DNA from: Ohtaekwangia sp035628875
GTDB taxonomy: Bacteria; Bacteroidota; Bacteroidia; Cytophagales; Cyclobacteriaceae
Assembly (NCBI GenBank): GCA_035628875.1
Contig: DASPIZ010000135.1
Span: forward strand, 62,001 to 126,000
Reading direction: 5' to 3'
DNA length: 64,000 bases
Part shown: positions 8,580 through 17,287 of the stretch, one piece after another
How the letters are laid out: every line of letters starts with the position of its first letter
Numbering within the stretch: the first letter of the stretch is position 1
Notes under the pieces: generated by a model
Seen by the model: the letters and a program-made list of their open reading frames with translations, nothing else
Databases searched by the model: none
What the model was told of the DNA's origin: nothing
Made by a program: the position numbers and the translations under genes

Positions 8580-9791
8580 CTACATGTTTTTATTCAGGCT
8601 GAGTCTCGCTAGGAACGCGCTTAACAACGTGAGTGCAGCTGCAGTAAACATTACTGCACCGGGTAAATAGAAATCACTTGTGGGCTCGGCTGTGTAATGA
8701 AAAATTCCTGTCATCATTAGCGGACCAACGATTGAAGTTAAGCTCATGAGACTTGTTAATGCACCCTGCAGTTCGCCTTGTTCATTCAGGGCAACCTGGT
8801 TCGACATAATGCCTTGTAATGAAGGACCGGCGATTCCGCCAAGGCAATAGGGTATCAGGTAAACAAACATCATCCACCCTTCGTCGGCTAATCCGAACAA
8901 TAAAAACCCAAGTGCATAAAGTGCTAAACCGATATAGATACTTCTTTTCTGACCAAGCTTTGGAATTATAATACGAATAAGCCAACCCTGAACAAATGCG
9001 ACTAACACACCAACAAAAGCAAGGGAATATCCAACTTCATCCGCATCCCAATTAAATCGCTCCATCGTATAGTAAGACCACGTACTTTGTACGGCATGCC
9101 CGGCAACGTAAATGAGAACGATTGATGTGACTAATCCGAGAATAAGTTTATGCTTCAGAAAAAATTTTAATGTACCAAGCGGATTCGCTCTTTTCCATTC
9201 AAACTTTCTTCGATTTTCCAGAGGAAGCGATTCCGGCAGAATAAAAAATCCATACAACCAGTTTAAAAACGTAAGTATTGCCGCGGCAGCAAATGGTGCA
9301 CGTATGCCATATTTTGCCAGCAAACCACCCAACGCGGGCCCGATGATAAAACCGAGTCCGAAGGCGGCTCCGATCAATCCGAAGTTCTGTGCTTTTTTAT
9401 CAGGCTCACTGATGTCGGCAATATAAGCGCCTGCCGTGGTGAAGCTTGCACCCATGATTCCGGCAATCACTCTTCCGGCAAAAAGCCATTCGATGTTAGG
9501 TGCGAAGTAAAGGAGCACATAATCCATTCCGAAGCCAAACAACGAAATCAGGAGTACAGGGCGTCTGCCATATTGGTCACTGAGATTGCCAAGCACCGGA
9601 GAAAACAAAAATTGCATTATAGCGAATGAGGCGATCATCCAACCGCCATAGGCAGAAGCTTCGGGTATGCTAACATGCTCAAGATCACTAATCAATGTTG
9701 GTATTACCGGGATAATGATTCCGAATCCAATAACGTCAATAAGTAAAGTAATGAAGATAAAACTGAGCGCGGCCTTTCGTTGTCGTAACAT
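8580..9791 (-). CDS. TetA-like major facilitator drug/H+ antiporter (TCR/Tet family)
   Basis: 403 residues with twelve predicted membrane helices. TM1 has the Asp and Gly/Pro pattern LLIDVIGFGIIIPVIPTLI of TCR/Tet members; the TM2-TM3 loop carries MFS motif A as GNLSDQYGRRPVLL; motif C-like GFIIGPALGG lies in TM5. The family exports small molecules such as tetracyclines in exchange for protons. Substrate cannot be told from sequence and chromosomal housekeeping context does not suggest a resistance cassette. The gene ends directly at a composite repeat and begins 62 bp after yigZ. Confidence 0.85.
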   Translation of the reverse strand: MLRQRKAALSFIFITLLIDVIGFGIIIPVIPTLISDLEHVSIPEASAYGGWMIASFAIMQFLFSPVLGNLSDQYGRRPVLLISLFGFGMDYVLLYFAPNIEWLFAGRVIAGIMGASFTTAGAYIADISEPDKKAQNFGLIGAAFGLGFIIGPALGGLLAKYGIRAPFAAAAILTFLNWLYGFFILPESLPLENRRKFEWKRANPLGTLKFFLKHKLILGLVTSIVLIYVAGHAVQSTWSYYTMERFNWDADEVGYSLAFVGVLVAFVQGWLIRIIIPKLGQKRSIYIGLALYALGFLLFGLADEGWMMFVYLIPYCLGGIAGPSLQGIMSNQVALNEQGELQGALTSLMSLTSIVGPLMMTGIFHYTAEPTSDFYLPGAVMFTAAALTLLSAFLARLSLNKNM

Positions 9792-9853
9792 ACTGTCTTA
9801 TAAAGACTGCAAATAAAATCAATATAATGGAAAAGGGTTTCAGGCAGAACAAC

Positions 9854-10477
9854 TTATTGTTCCTGCCACATCATTTTTATGGCGGCACCCAAGGCAATCA
9901 TTAATTTAAACCGCTCTTCAATCGGGGATCTGTTTTTTAATGAAACAGCCAGTACCATTGTACATGATGAAGTAAAATCTTGTTCTACGATACGCATGTC
10001 GTATTCCTTAATCAACCGCATTACCGCTGGTGTATCGGGATAATCAAACACACAGGTAAAGAACATCTCGACTTCCTTTTCAATAATAACTGCATGCTGA
10101 AGCGCATCGTCTGTTGCATTTTTATAGGCATTAATCAATCCACCCACGCCCAGCTTAGTTCCACCAAAGTACCGAACCACAACCACCAATACATCGGTAA
10201 GATTCCTGGAACGGATTTGTCCGAGAATGGGATCGCCCGCGGAATGATTGGGTTCACCGTCATCAAAGGCACGGTGATGTTTTTTATCCGGCCCAAGCAT
10301 CCAGGCATAGCAATGATGTCTGGCATCAAAGTATTGTTTTTTTAATAGAATCAACCGCTTCTTAATCTCGTCCTCTGTTTCAACAGGATACGCAAAAGCG
10401 AGGAATTTGCTTCCTTTATCTTTAAATGAACCTTCGGCAGGACTTTGAATTGTATGGTATGAAAAGGCCGACATCAT
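9854..10477 (-). CDS. yigZ: YigZ/IMPACT family protein
   Basis: 207 residues, the normal size. The N-terminal UPF0029 (IMPACT) domain shows the motifs GSKFLAFAYPV, ARHHCYAW and DDGEPNHSAGDPIL with VRYFGGTKLGVGGLINAY, diagnostic for the family; the C-terminal ~70 residues form the DUF1949 fold (FDYPDTPAVMRLI). Eukaryotic IMPACT regulates Gcn2; the bacterial role is not settled though RNA or nucleotide binding has been proposed. Two adjacent Met codons are possible starts. It is in line with the downstream transporter on the same strand. Confidence 0.9.
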   Translation of the reverse strand: MMSAFSYHTIQSPAEGSFKDKGSKFLAFAYPVETEDEIKKRLILLKKQYFDARHHCYAWMLGPDKKHHRAFDDGEPNHSAGDPILGQIRSRNLTDVLVVVVRYFGGTKLGVGGLINAYKNATDDALQHAVIIEKEVEMFFTCVFDYPDTPAVMRLIKEYDMRIVEQDFTSSCTMVLAVSLKNRSPIEERFKLMIALGAAIKMMWQEQ

Positions 10478-10569
10478 AAAAATATTTGGCTACACAAAGA
10501 TAATTTATCACACCATTATGCAACCTCTTCACGGAAGTGACAGTCTATATCATTAAAATAACATCCGCT

Positions 10570-11385
10570 ATGAAAAAAAATCTTTCATTGTTCATGGTCA
10601 TTCTCATGATCAGTGCGTCTGCTTTCGCTCAAAACCGTGAAACACGCAACGTACCCGCTTTTAAAAAGATCGCATTTCGTGTCCCTGGAAAATTATACAT
10701 AAAACAGGGAAACACACAGAAAGTTGAAATCGAAGCCAGTCGCGAGGTGCTAAAAGAAATTGAAACTGAAGTTGAAGGCAGTCGGTTAAACATTGGTCGG
10801 GAAGAAAAATGGGACAACTGGAAGTGGATGAAAGACGAAACAATAACCGTGTATGTCACAGTAACAAATCTTGAAGGATTAAGCGTGAGCGGATCAGGTG
10901 ACGCAATTGGTGAAACTCCATTCACAACAGGAGACATTGATTTAAACGTAAGTGGATCAGGTTCACTTAAGATCGAAGTGCAATCATCGGGTGAGGTTGA
11001 AGCCGACGTTTCTGGTTCCGGCGAACTTAATGTGAAAGGAAAAGGCAATGCGTTTGACAGCGATGTAAGCGGATCAGGTAGAGTTGTGATGAATATGAAC
11101 ATACGCAATGAGGCTAATTTTCAAATCTCAGGTTCAGGAAAAATTGAGGCCCAGGGAAATGCCGATGTCGTAAAAACTTCCATCAGCGGATCAGGAAAAG
11201 TGTTGGGCGCTGATCTCCAGGTCAATCGTTGTGATGTTCGTATTTCCGGATCAGGGGATGTGGAGATTAGCGTTAAAGATGAACTTGATGCCAACATTTC
11301 CGGAAGTGGAAGTGTGAGCTATCGCGGAAACCCTGGTAAAGTAAACAGTCATTCTTCGGGAAGTGGACGTGTCAGCAAAATGTAA
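10570..11385 (+). CDS. Exported DUF2807 (head GIN-domain) protein
   Basis: 271 residues from ATG 10570 (11 residues shorter than the longest frame, giving a clean signal peptide MKKNLSLFMVILMISASAFAQ). The mature part is DUF2807: a beta-helix-like run in which S-G-S-G turns recur about ten times (SVSGSGDA, NVSGSGSL, DVSGSGEL and so on) every ~17-20 residues. Such proteins are periplasmic or surface-attached with unknown function; an adhesin role has been proposed only by name. A rho-independent terminator follows 50 bp downstream, so it is likely monocistronic. Confidence 0.85.
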   Translation: MKKNLSLFMVILMISASAFAQNRETRNVPAFKKIAFRVPGKLYIKQGNTQKVEIEASREVLKEIETEVEGSRLNIGREEKWDNWKWMKDETITVYVTVTNLEGLSVSGSGDAIGETPFTTGDIDLNVSGSGSLKIEVQSSGEVEADVSGSGELNVKGKGNAFDSDVSGSGRVVMNMNIRNEANFQISGSGKIEAQGNADVVKTSISGSGKVLGADLQVNRCDVRISGSGDVEISVKDELDANISGSGSVSYRGNPGKVNSHSSGSGRVSKM

Positions 11386-11438
11386 AACGAAGAGTAGACA
11401 CAGCGTATAAGCTGGCAGCAAAATTTATCGAATTAAAA

Positions 11439-11466
11439 GGGCGAAGATATTTCTTCGCCTTTTTTC
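11439..11466 (+). terminator. Rho-independent terminator after the DUF2807 gene
   Basis: Perfect 8-bp stem GGCGAAGA/TCTTCGCC (11440-11447 with 11452-11459), 4-nt loop, followed by a run of seven T (11460-11466). It closes the DUF2807 transcript 26 bp before the mgtC-like start. Confidence 0.9.
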
Positions 11467-11492
11467 GTTATCGGAAAATTCAAAATTTAATT

Positions 11493-12137
11493 ATGGAAGC
11501 TAATCTACAATTCGACTATGAAGTTGCCATTCGCTTAATGCTCGCCTTTGGGATAGGTACCATGATTGGCCTTGAAAGAGAATATCATAGCAAGGCAGCC
11601 GGTTTAAGGACGATGATTATGATCTGCCTTGGATCTACCATATTCACCTTAATTTCAATTTCAATTGGCGGAGACTCTACCGATCGCATCGCATCGAACA
11701 TCATCACAGGAATTGGATTTCTTGGTGCTGGTGTAATTTTTAAAGATGGTCTTAACATTTCAGGTATTACTACTGCCACAGCAATCTGGATTTGTGCAGC
11801 ACTTGGCATGGCTGTAGGCACCGGTCAATATATCCTTGCACTATTAGGTTCAGTCATTGTTCTTATTGTTTTGAGCGCTTTGCAAAGGGTCACGATGATG
11901 GTCGAACATTTTCATCAAGGTCGTAGCTATACGATCTTATATCGGGAATCAATACCATTCCTTTCCGATATGGAATCAGAGATGAACCGGTTAAACCTTA
12001 AATTCCAAAAACGAAAAGATTTCAAACAGGAGAACGAGTTCGTTGTACTCTATGAAATTTATGGAAAAGAAAATGACCTCGAACTATTGAATGTCTATTT
12101 GAAGCGGAACGAGTGGGTGAAGAAATACGAATATTGA
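11493..12137 (+). CDS. MgtC/SapB family membrane protein
   Basis: 214 residues. The N-terminal ~135 residues hold five membrane helices with the family signatures GLEREYHSKAAGLRTM (residues ~26-41), ITGIGFLGAGVIFKDG (~70-86) and ISGITTATAIWICAALGMAVG (~88-108). The soluble C-terminal ~75 residues resemble the ACT-like domain of this family. MgtC proteins help growth under magnesium limitation and modulate the F1F0 ATPase in pathogens; the role in free-living Bacteroidota is not established. A composite repeat follows the stop. Confidence 0.9.
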   Translation: MEANLQFDYEVAIRLMLAFGIGTMIGLEREYHSKAAGLRTMIMICLGSTIFTLISISIGGDSTDRIASNIITGIGFLGAGVIFKDGLNISGITTATAIWICAALGMAVGTGQYILALLGSVIVLIVLSALQRVTMMVEHFHQGRSYTILYRESIPFLSDMESEMNRLNLKFQKRKDFKQENEFVVLYEIYGKENDLELLNVYLKRNEWVKKYEY

Positions 12138-12149
12138 CTTGTGTGGAGA

Positions 12150-12434
12150 TTCTTATGTGTGTGGCTCTGAGCTGCAAGCTTTAAGCTTCAAGGATCAAGG
12201 GTATTTTCGAATATTTGGAAGTTTGGCGAAAGCTGCGAGCGTTGAGCTACGAGCCGCGAGTTTATTGGCCATAACCGATGTGGCTTTCTGTACTAACAAG
12301 CATCAGGATGACGATAACGAGAGGGAAACATCATCGTTATCGAAACCAACATCAAACATCAAACATCAAACACTTTCGCAAAACGTTTTCGTTACCAACT
12401 CCAACCTTGAACTTTAAACCTTGAACCTTGAACC
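12150..12434 (-). repeat. Composite intergenic repeat, copy 3 (inverted, internally deleted)
   Basis: Read on the minus strand it begins with GGTTCAA units (12434-12406), then the conserved GTAACGAAAACGTTTTGCG stretch, three TTTGATG units, the CATCCTGATGC sequence, and jumps directly to TTGTTAGTA, AGCTCG-type 7-bp units and an AGCTTGCAGCT tail. Relative to copy 2 it lacks the ~85 bp hairpin module between CATCCTGATGC and TTGTTAGTA. It ends 5 bp from the prfB stop codon. Confidence 0.8.
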
Positions 12435-12438
12435 AGTC

Positions 12439-13522
12439 TCACCCCTGTGCTCCCAGTAAAAACGCTTTGATAAAATCATCGAGTTCACCATCCAATACGT
12501 TTTGCGCGTCGTGGCGTTCTACCCCGGTTCGCGCATCTTTCACAAGTTTGTAAGGATGCAAGACATAGTTGCGTATCTGCGAACCAAAATCTATTTTCAT
12601 TTTACCGGCTTCAATTTTATCGCGCGCAGCGTTTCGTTTTTGTATCTCCAGTTGATATAGCTTCGATTTCAACATCTGCATGGCGCGTTCTCGGTTCGCA
12701 TGTTGCGAGCGCTCTACCTGGCAGACAATAACGATCCCGGTTGGCTTATGCGTAAGCTGTACTTTGGTTTCAACCTTGTTTACATTCTGACCTCCTGCCC
12801 CACCGGATCGGGATGTTTGGATTTCGACATCCGCTGGATTTACCTCAATCTCGATTGAATCATCGACTTTGGGATAAACAAAAATCGAAGCAAACGATGT
12901 GTGTCTGCGGTCATTGGAATCGAAAGGTGAAATGCGAACCAACCGATGAACACCAATCTCACTTTTTAGTTTACCATAGGCAAATGGACCTTCGATTTCA
13001 AGCGTTGCGCTTTTAATACCCGCCACCTCGCCTGCCTGATAATCAACCTGCGATACCTTGTAACCATTTTTTTCACCCCACATGATGTACATGCGATTGA
13101 GCATGTCGGCCCAGTCCTGGCTTTCAGTTCCCCCGGCGCCAGGGTTAATCTCTACAACGGCACTAAGCTGATCCTCTTCTTTGCTCAACATTTTTTTGAA
13201 TTCAAGCTCTTCAACCGAATGGTTTACGCGCTTGTATTCACGTTCCAACTCCTCCTCCCCTACATCACCGACTTCATGAAACTCATTGAGTACCTCCAGG
13301 TCATCAACCCGCTTTCGGACTTCATCGAAAGCATCGGTCCATATTTTTTTCAGACGAATACTTTTGAGCATGACTTCTGCGTGTTTAGGGTTATTCCAGA
13401 AATCTGCTTGTTGTGTAATAAGTTCTTCGTCGTTTATTTCAAGGCACTTACGATCGTAGTCAAAGATACCCCCTCAAGGCACTAACGCGAGCCTTCAAAT
13501 CTTTCAATTGATCTGTTGTCAT
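12439..13522 (-). CDS. prfB: Peptide chain release factor 2 with programmed +1 frameshift
   Basis: RF2 reads UAA and UGA stops and releases the nascent chain in the ribosome. The gene needs a +1 shift: ATG 13522 opens 20 codons ending in CTT, followed by in-frame TGA (13462-13460). The slip site AGGGGGTATCTTTGAC (13474-13459) has the internal Shine-Dalgarno-like AGGGGG and CTT-TGA-C of the classical autoregulatory site. Skipping T13462 gives GAC and 340 more residues, total 360, the normal RF2 length. Downstream the SPF motif (VRISPFDSNDRRHTS) for stop-codon recognition and GGQ (SGGAGGQNVNK) for peptidyl hydrolysis are intact. Low RF2 stalls the ribosome at UGA and favours the shift. A -7-like box lies 20 bp upstream. 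Confidence 0.96.
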
Positions 13523-13541
13523 GGTTAAAAATAATTTGCGA

Positions 13542-13549
13542 CAAAGGTA
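13542..13549 (-). promoter_or_regulatory. Candidate -7 box of the prfB promoter
   Basis: TACCTTTG on the minus strand matches the Bacteroidota TAnnTTTG -7 element exactly and lies 20 bp before the prfB ATG. No TTG is found at the usual 19-20 bp upstream, so the -33 element is weak or absent. Confidence 0.5.
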
Positions 13550-13567
13550 ACAAAACCAAACAAATGC

Positions 13568-13583
13568 CCCTTATCTGTAAGGG
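13568..13583 (-). terminator. Weak hairpin, possible terminator of the upstream gene
   Basis: CCCTTA/TAAGGG 6-bp stem with 4-nt loop, followed on the minus strand by a T-rich stretch without a clean T run. It lies between the 13593-14147 gene and prfB and may end the former's transcript. Confidence 0.4.
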
Positions 13584-13592
13584 TACAAGCCA

Positions 13593-14147
13593 TTAATTTT
13601 GTTTAAAGAATGGTAAATTTAAAGCTTTTCGTTCGGGAAGATAAAACGGAGAACCCTTTTCCACGACTAAGAGCCGGTAACGTCCACCGACTTTTTGTGA
13701 TTTCTTTTTAATGAGCATCATCGGCAATCCTGCACCAATCATAATGGCTGATGGGAGAAGTACCGATTTTTCCAACGCCGGTTCTTGTTTGTTGACGATC
13801 ACAAGATTCACCTGGTCAATAAGGAAATAGCCAACTCCGCCAGCCACGAGTAAGCCACCTACAACGTTGGCAAAATTGCCCTGATCAAAGTACACCCGGT
13901 CTATCTGATGAAATGGAATTACATCGCGATGTGCAACCACAGCGGTATCGTATAAATTGTTGATGTAACTTCTGCGGATGGTCTTGCTTCCTTTCAGCCG
14001 GAAATTAAAGTCATCGCCACCGTAGAGCCGAAGCTTTACATTTTGCCCTTTTAGTAAGACAAGCTGCTTTTGCGCTGGCGCACACCATGCAATCGAAACA
14101 AAAAAAAGTATACAGCTCAATTTGCAAATGAAAAACATATCATTCAT
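13593..14147 (-). CDS. Exported protein of unknown function, tandem paralogue A
   Basis: 184 residues from Met 14147 (an upstream in-frame Met would add 15 residues before the hydrophobic core). Signal peptide MNDMFFICKLSCILFFVSIA with cleavage near CAPAQ. The mature part opens with QLVLLKGQNVKLRLYGGDDFNFRLKG, has a middle segment in which a hydroxyl-rich strand is followed by IDRVYFD, one Gly-rich hydrophobic helix pair (VVGGLLVAGGVGYFLID and AIMIGAGLPMMLI), then KKKSQKVGGRYRLLVVEKGSPFY. The neighbour at 14201-14728 has the same plan, so these are diverged tandem duplicates. No family name is recognised; both look like small periplasmic or membrane-attached beta-rich proteins. Confidence 0.7.
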   Translation of the reverse strand: MNDMFFICKLSCILFFVSIAWCAPAQKQLVLLKGQNVKLRLYGGDDFNFRLKGSKTIRRSYINNLYDTAVVAHRDVIPFHQIDRVYFDQGNFANVVGGLLVAGGVGYFLIDQVNLVIVNKQEPALEKSVLLPSAIMIGAGLPMMLIKKKSQKVGGRYRLLVVEKGSPFYLPERKALNLPFFKQN

Positions 14148-14200
14148 TGTTTCCTTGACGATAGAACCGATGATTAAATATAAGGCATACACGTTGTTCT

Positions 14201-14728
14201 TTACTTTGATTCATAAAATAATGGTGCTCCATCCTTTACGATGAGTATTCGGTTGTTCCTATTCAGTTTTGTTGATCGTTGCATAAGTAGAATTGCCGAG
14301 CCGGTGCATATCAATGCGGCTGAAACAAAGGCAACCGTCCGATTTATTTCGTAAGGATTATTCTGAACGAGTGTTACATTAGCAATATCACCTACCTGAA
14401 GTAAGATGCCTGCAGCTATTAGTTTTGGTCCTGCGGAACGAAAATTTAATCCGTTGGTTGTTCTCGAACGAGTTTCCACATCGTCCGTATTTACTCTTGT
14501 TACTTCACGAATAAGAATCGTATCAGCGGTGGTAATAAACGATGTATCTGTCATGCTTATGATCCTATCACGCCTGAGAACGGGATCATTTACACTGGCA
14601 TAATGAATATTTTGTCCAACGTTGAACCTGGTTTTCACATTATTCTTACGCATGACGATAAGCTGATGCTGCGACGAAGCACAAAGTGCTTTACACAGCA
14701 AGAGTACCAGGATAAATAAAATTGGCAT
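14201..14728 (-). CDS. Exported protein of unknown function, tandem paralogue B
   Basis: 175 residues with a signal peptide (MPILFILVLLLCKALCASS). Shared features with the gene immediately downstream: start of mature chain QLIVMRKNNVKTRFNVGQ, then RRDRIISMTDTSFITTADTILIREVTRVN, two hydrophobic segments (AAGILLQVGDIANV and FVSAALICTGSAILLM) and a C-terminal RILIVKDGAPLFY matching RLLVVEKGSPFY. The two are in the same orientation 53 bp apart, consistent with an operon from duplication. Function unknown. Confidence 0.7.
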   Translation of the reverse strand: MPILFILVLLLCKALCASSQHQLIVMRKNNVKTRFNVGQNIHYASVNDPVLRRDRIISMTDTSFITTADTILIREVTRVNTDDVETRSRTTNGLNFRSAGPKLIAAGILLQVGDIANVTLVQNNPYEINRTVAFVSAALICTGSAILLMQRSTKLNRNNRILIVKDGAPLFYESK

Positions 14729-14867
14729 CCCTTATAATTGCTAAACTAAACGTAGGATGTTTTTGTGAAGCAAAAAGTTTCCAACAACAAGAGGAATCTC
14801 GCAGAATAAAAAAACGATTACTTCAATTTTATAACTTCCTGACGGGAGCGTGAATTAACAAAAACTG

Positions 14868-15419
14868 TTAATCACTTTGAGGCAACCATGGTGTTTCCGT
14901 GATCCGTGATTCGTGTGCCATCATACGACAAAGCACAAAGAGATAATCAGAAAGCCGGTTAAGATATTTTATCACATAAGGATTGACCGCTTCTGTATGG
15001 TGCAGTTCGATAACCATGCGCTCGGCTCTTCTGCACACCGTTCGGGCCACGTGACCAAAAGAAACAGCCGGATGACCTCCCGGTAAAACAAAATGACGCA
15101 TCGGTGGAAGCGTTTGGTCCATTACATCAATTCCATTTTCAAGCTGCAGAATGTCAGCTTCTTTCATCGCTGGAATTTTTACTTTAGTATTCCCGGGCTC
15201 AGTCGCTAAGATGGATCCGATCGTAAAGAGTCGATCCTGAATCTGAATGAGAAAATCAATGCGATTTGCATTTGCGCCCTGATCACGCAACACACCTATC
15301 CAGGCGTTCAATTCGTCTATTGTTCCATAGGTATTAATTCGCAGGTCGGATTTTGAAACACGCTTACCTCCAAATAGCGAAGTGCTCCCTTCGTCACCGG
15401 TGCGGGTATATATTTTCAT
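14868..15419 (-). CDS. PduO-type ATP:cob(I)alamin adenosyltransferase
   Basis: 183 residues, the usual length. Opens with MKIYTRTGDEGSTSLFGGKRVSK, the ATP-binding motif of the PduO/MMAB family, followed by YGTIDELNAWIG and the helix VARTVCRRAERMVIEL with the catalytic Arg-rich motif and a final NRLSDYLFVLCR. It transfers the adenosyl group of ATP to cob(I)alamin, making coenzyme B12 for enzymes such as methylmalonyl-CoA mutase. No other B12 gene or cobalamin riboswitch is visible nearby. It lies 52 bp downstream of an ABC ATPase gene on the same strand. Confidence 0.93.
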   Translation of the reverse strand: MKIYTRTGDEGSTSLFGGKRVSKSDLRINTYGTIDELNAWIGVLRDQGANANRIDFLIQIQDRLFTIGSILATEPGNTKVKIPAMKEADILQLENGIDVMDQTLPPMRHFVLPGGHPAVSFGHVARTVCRRAERMVIELHHTEAVNPYVIKYLNRLSDYLFVLCRMMAHESRITETPWLPQSD

Positions 15420-15471
15420 CGCAAGTAAAATTTTGATAAACCGTTAAACCGGCTTGAATATACGTGTAGTT

Positions 15472-16194
15472 CTAATGCGACTGAACTGTAACAGGCTGGC
15501 CGCGGTTAATACTTTCATTTTTCACGTCGCGTTCGATTAACCCATCACGCAATCGTATAATTCGGTGAGCGTAATGTGCGATGTCATCTTCGTGGGTTAC
15601 CATGATAATGGTATTGCCTTTATCATGTAGCTCCTGAAAAAGATTCATGATATCGTAAGATGTTTTTGTATCCAGGTTTCCGGTAGGTTCATCGGCCAGA
15701 ATGATAGAAGGGTCGTTAACCAGGGCTCGTGCTATCGCCACGCGCTGGCGTTGCCCGCCAGATAACTCATTGGGTTTATGATGATGTCTTTCTTCCAAAC
15801 TCACGCTCCGTAATGCTTCCATGGCCAACTCTTCACGATCAGCTTTATTATATCCGGCATAGATCAGCGGAAGCGCAACATTCTCTAACGCAGAAGCACG
15901 AGGCAACAGGTTAAAGGTCTGAAACACAAAGCCGATTTCCTTGTTTCTAATTTCAGCCAGTTCATTTTCTGTCATATCACTTACGTTGTGATTGTTCAGC
16001 ATGTACGTGCCTTCAGTAGGGGTATCCAAACAACCCACGATATTCATTAATGTCGATTTTCCGGAACCGGAAGGCCCCATAAAAGCAACATATTCACCTT
16101 TGTCAATTGAAATGGTCACATCCTGGAGGGCGTTAACGATGTTATTACCCATTTTATAAATCTTTGCGATGTGCGTTGTTTCTATGATCTTCAT
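15472..16194 (-). CDS. LolD/MacB-type ABC transporter ATP-binding protein
   Basis: 240 residues. Walker A GPSGSGKST (residues 40-48), Q-loop FQTFNLLPRASALENVALP, signature LSGGQRQRVAIARAL, Walker B IILADEPTGNLDTKTS and H-loop MVTHE are all intact. The sequence is of the MacB/LolD/FtsE class that works with FtsX-type permeases such as the one at 5697-8078, although the two genes are not adjacent and pairing is unproven. It energises extrusion or lipoprotein sorting at the inner membrane. Upstream lies a 185-bp gap with a heptameric repeat. Confidence 0.92.
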   Translation of the reverse strand: MKIIETTHIAKIYKMGNNIVNALQDVTISIDKGEYVAFMGPSGSGKSTLMNIVGCLDTPTEGTYMLNNHNVSDMTENELAEIRNKEIGFVFQTFNLLPRASALENVALPLIYAGYNKADREELAMEALRSVSLEERHHHKPNELSGGQRQRVAIARALVNDPSIILADEPTGNLDTKTSYDIMNLFQELHDKGNTIIMVTHEDDIAHYAHRIIRLRDGLIERDVKNESINRGQPVTVQSH

Positions 16195-16343
16195 GCATCA
16201 ATTAGTTAGAAAGAGAACCGGTTAATTACAACGAAAGAGGACTTTTTATGTTTTTGCAAGATAAAGATGCGCATTTTCAAATTAAAGTTGAATCCGATCC
16301 GTTTTAAAGAATTTCAAGATTGTGCCATTTCCACATCGAATTT

Positions 16344-16378
16344 CCCAATCCCTGATGCCCAATGCCTAATTCCCAATC
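16344..16378. repeat. Five-unit 7-bp tandem repeat
   Basis: Five degenerate heptamers of form CCYRATN on the plus strand (reverse complement of the ATTRGGY word). It lies directly next to the stop codon of the hydrolase at 16380. Confidence 0.65.
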
Positions 16379-16379
16379 G

Positions 16380-17243
16380 TTATAAAGACGAAGAGTCACC
16401 GATAAAAGTTACACATCGGCGGATCACGGCATCATCCCTTAATATGCGGGTGTGACCGAGTTTTGTGGTTCGGATCAGGTTGGCGTTTGGATAAACAGCC
16501 AGCAGCGCTTCGGCATTTTTGATATCAACTTCTTTATCGTTCTCATCGTGAACCAATAAAAGATCGATTGGTGCGGGTAAGTGTTTTACAAAATAGAGCG
16601 ATGAATATTCTTCGAAAGGTTTACCTTCCGTTTTCAACACATAGGATTTAAAAAATTCACCCGTTTTATACGATCCCTGAACAGCACTCAAATAGGTACG
16701 AATCACTTCGTCGGCTATTGTCGGAGAAGCAATGTTGACAAGCTTCTTTATAGGTAATCCTTGCATGACCGAAAAAAGTGCCGCTACGCCACCAAAAGAA
16801 TGTGCTATAACTGCATGAGGGTGCCCCTGGATGCTGAAAATTTTTTCAAGTGCTTCTTCGAATTCCACAATCGATGTTTTCCTTCCTTCTGAATTCCCGT
16901 GTGCGGGGCCGTCAAATCCTACTACACGAAACCCGGCTGCCATAAGGGGTTTAATGAATCTCCTGAACTGTGTAGTGCGTCCAGCCCAACCGTGGATAAA
17001 CAAAACATAAGGTCCTGTTTCACCCCATGCGTAACACTGTACATTCTTTCCGGCGGTAATAATGTTAAATTTCTTAGCGAAGGTCTCCGCTTTTCTTTCT
17101 TTTTCAGGTGTCGGATAACGAAGCGGCGTGTTAAATATCTTTATAAAATAACGATGTGCCAGAAAAGGGGCGATTCGCTCAAGTACCGGAAAAACGGAAC
17201 GAACTACTTTCAGCATGAAGGGTGTTTTGTCTTTTTGCCCCAT
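16380..17243 (-). CDS. Alpha/beta-fold hydrolase
   Basis: 287 residues. Oxyanion-hole strand FIHGWAGRTTQF (~83-93), nucleophile elbow AHSFGG with Ser149, acid in VHDENDKEVD (Asp233 or Asp236) and catalytic His264 in LGHTRIL. An FDGPAHGNSEG segment (110-120) is typical of lysophospholipase-like members. No signal peptide, so cytoplasmic. The substrate cannot be inferred. Downstream stop is adjacent to a heptamer repeat. Confidence 0.85.
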   Translation of the reverse strand: MGQKDKTPFMLKVVRSVFPVLERIAPFLAHRYFIKIFNTPLRYPTPEKERKAETFAKKFNIITAGKNVQCYAWGETGPYVLFIHGWAGRTTQFRRFIKPLMAAGFRVVGFDGPAHGNSEGRKTSIVEFEEALEKIFSIQGHPHAVIAHSFGGVAALFSVMQGLPIKKLVNIASPTIADEVIRTYLSAVQGSYKTGEFFKSYVLKTEGKPFEEYSSLYFVKHLPAPIDLLLVHDENDKEVDIKNAEALLAVYPNANLIRTTKLGHTRILRDDAVIRRCVTFIGDSSSL

Positions 17244-17287
17244 TTTGTTAGTTACACCATTTTTGAGGGAAATTCAAGACCGACCAT

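Noticed and set aside
10629..11108. A 159-codon minus-strand frame inside the DUF2807 gene
   Set aside because: Shadow of the Ser-Gly repeats on the plus strand; the plus-strand frame has a signal peptide and domain match.
14868..15471. A cobalamin riboswitch before the B12 adenosyltransferase gene
   Set aside because: The 52-bp spacer to the upstream ABC gene is too short and shows none of the conserved B12-box bases.
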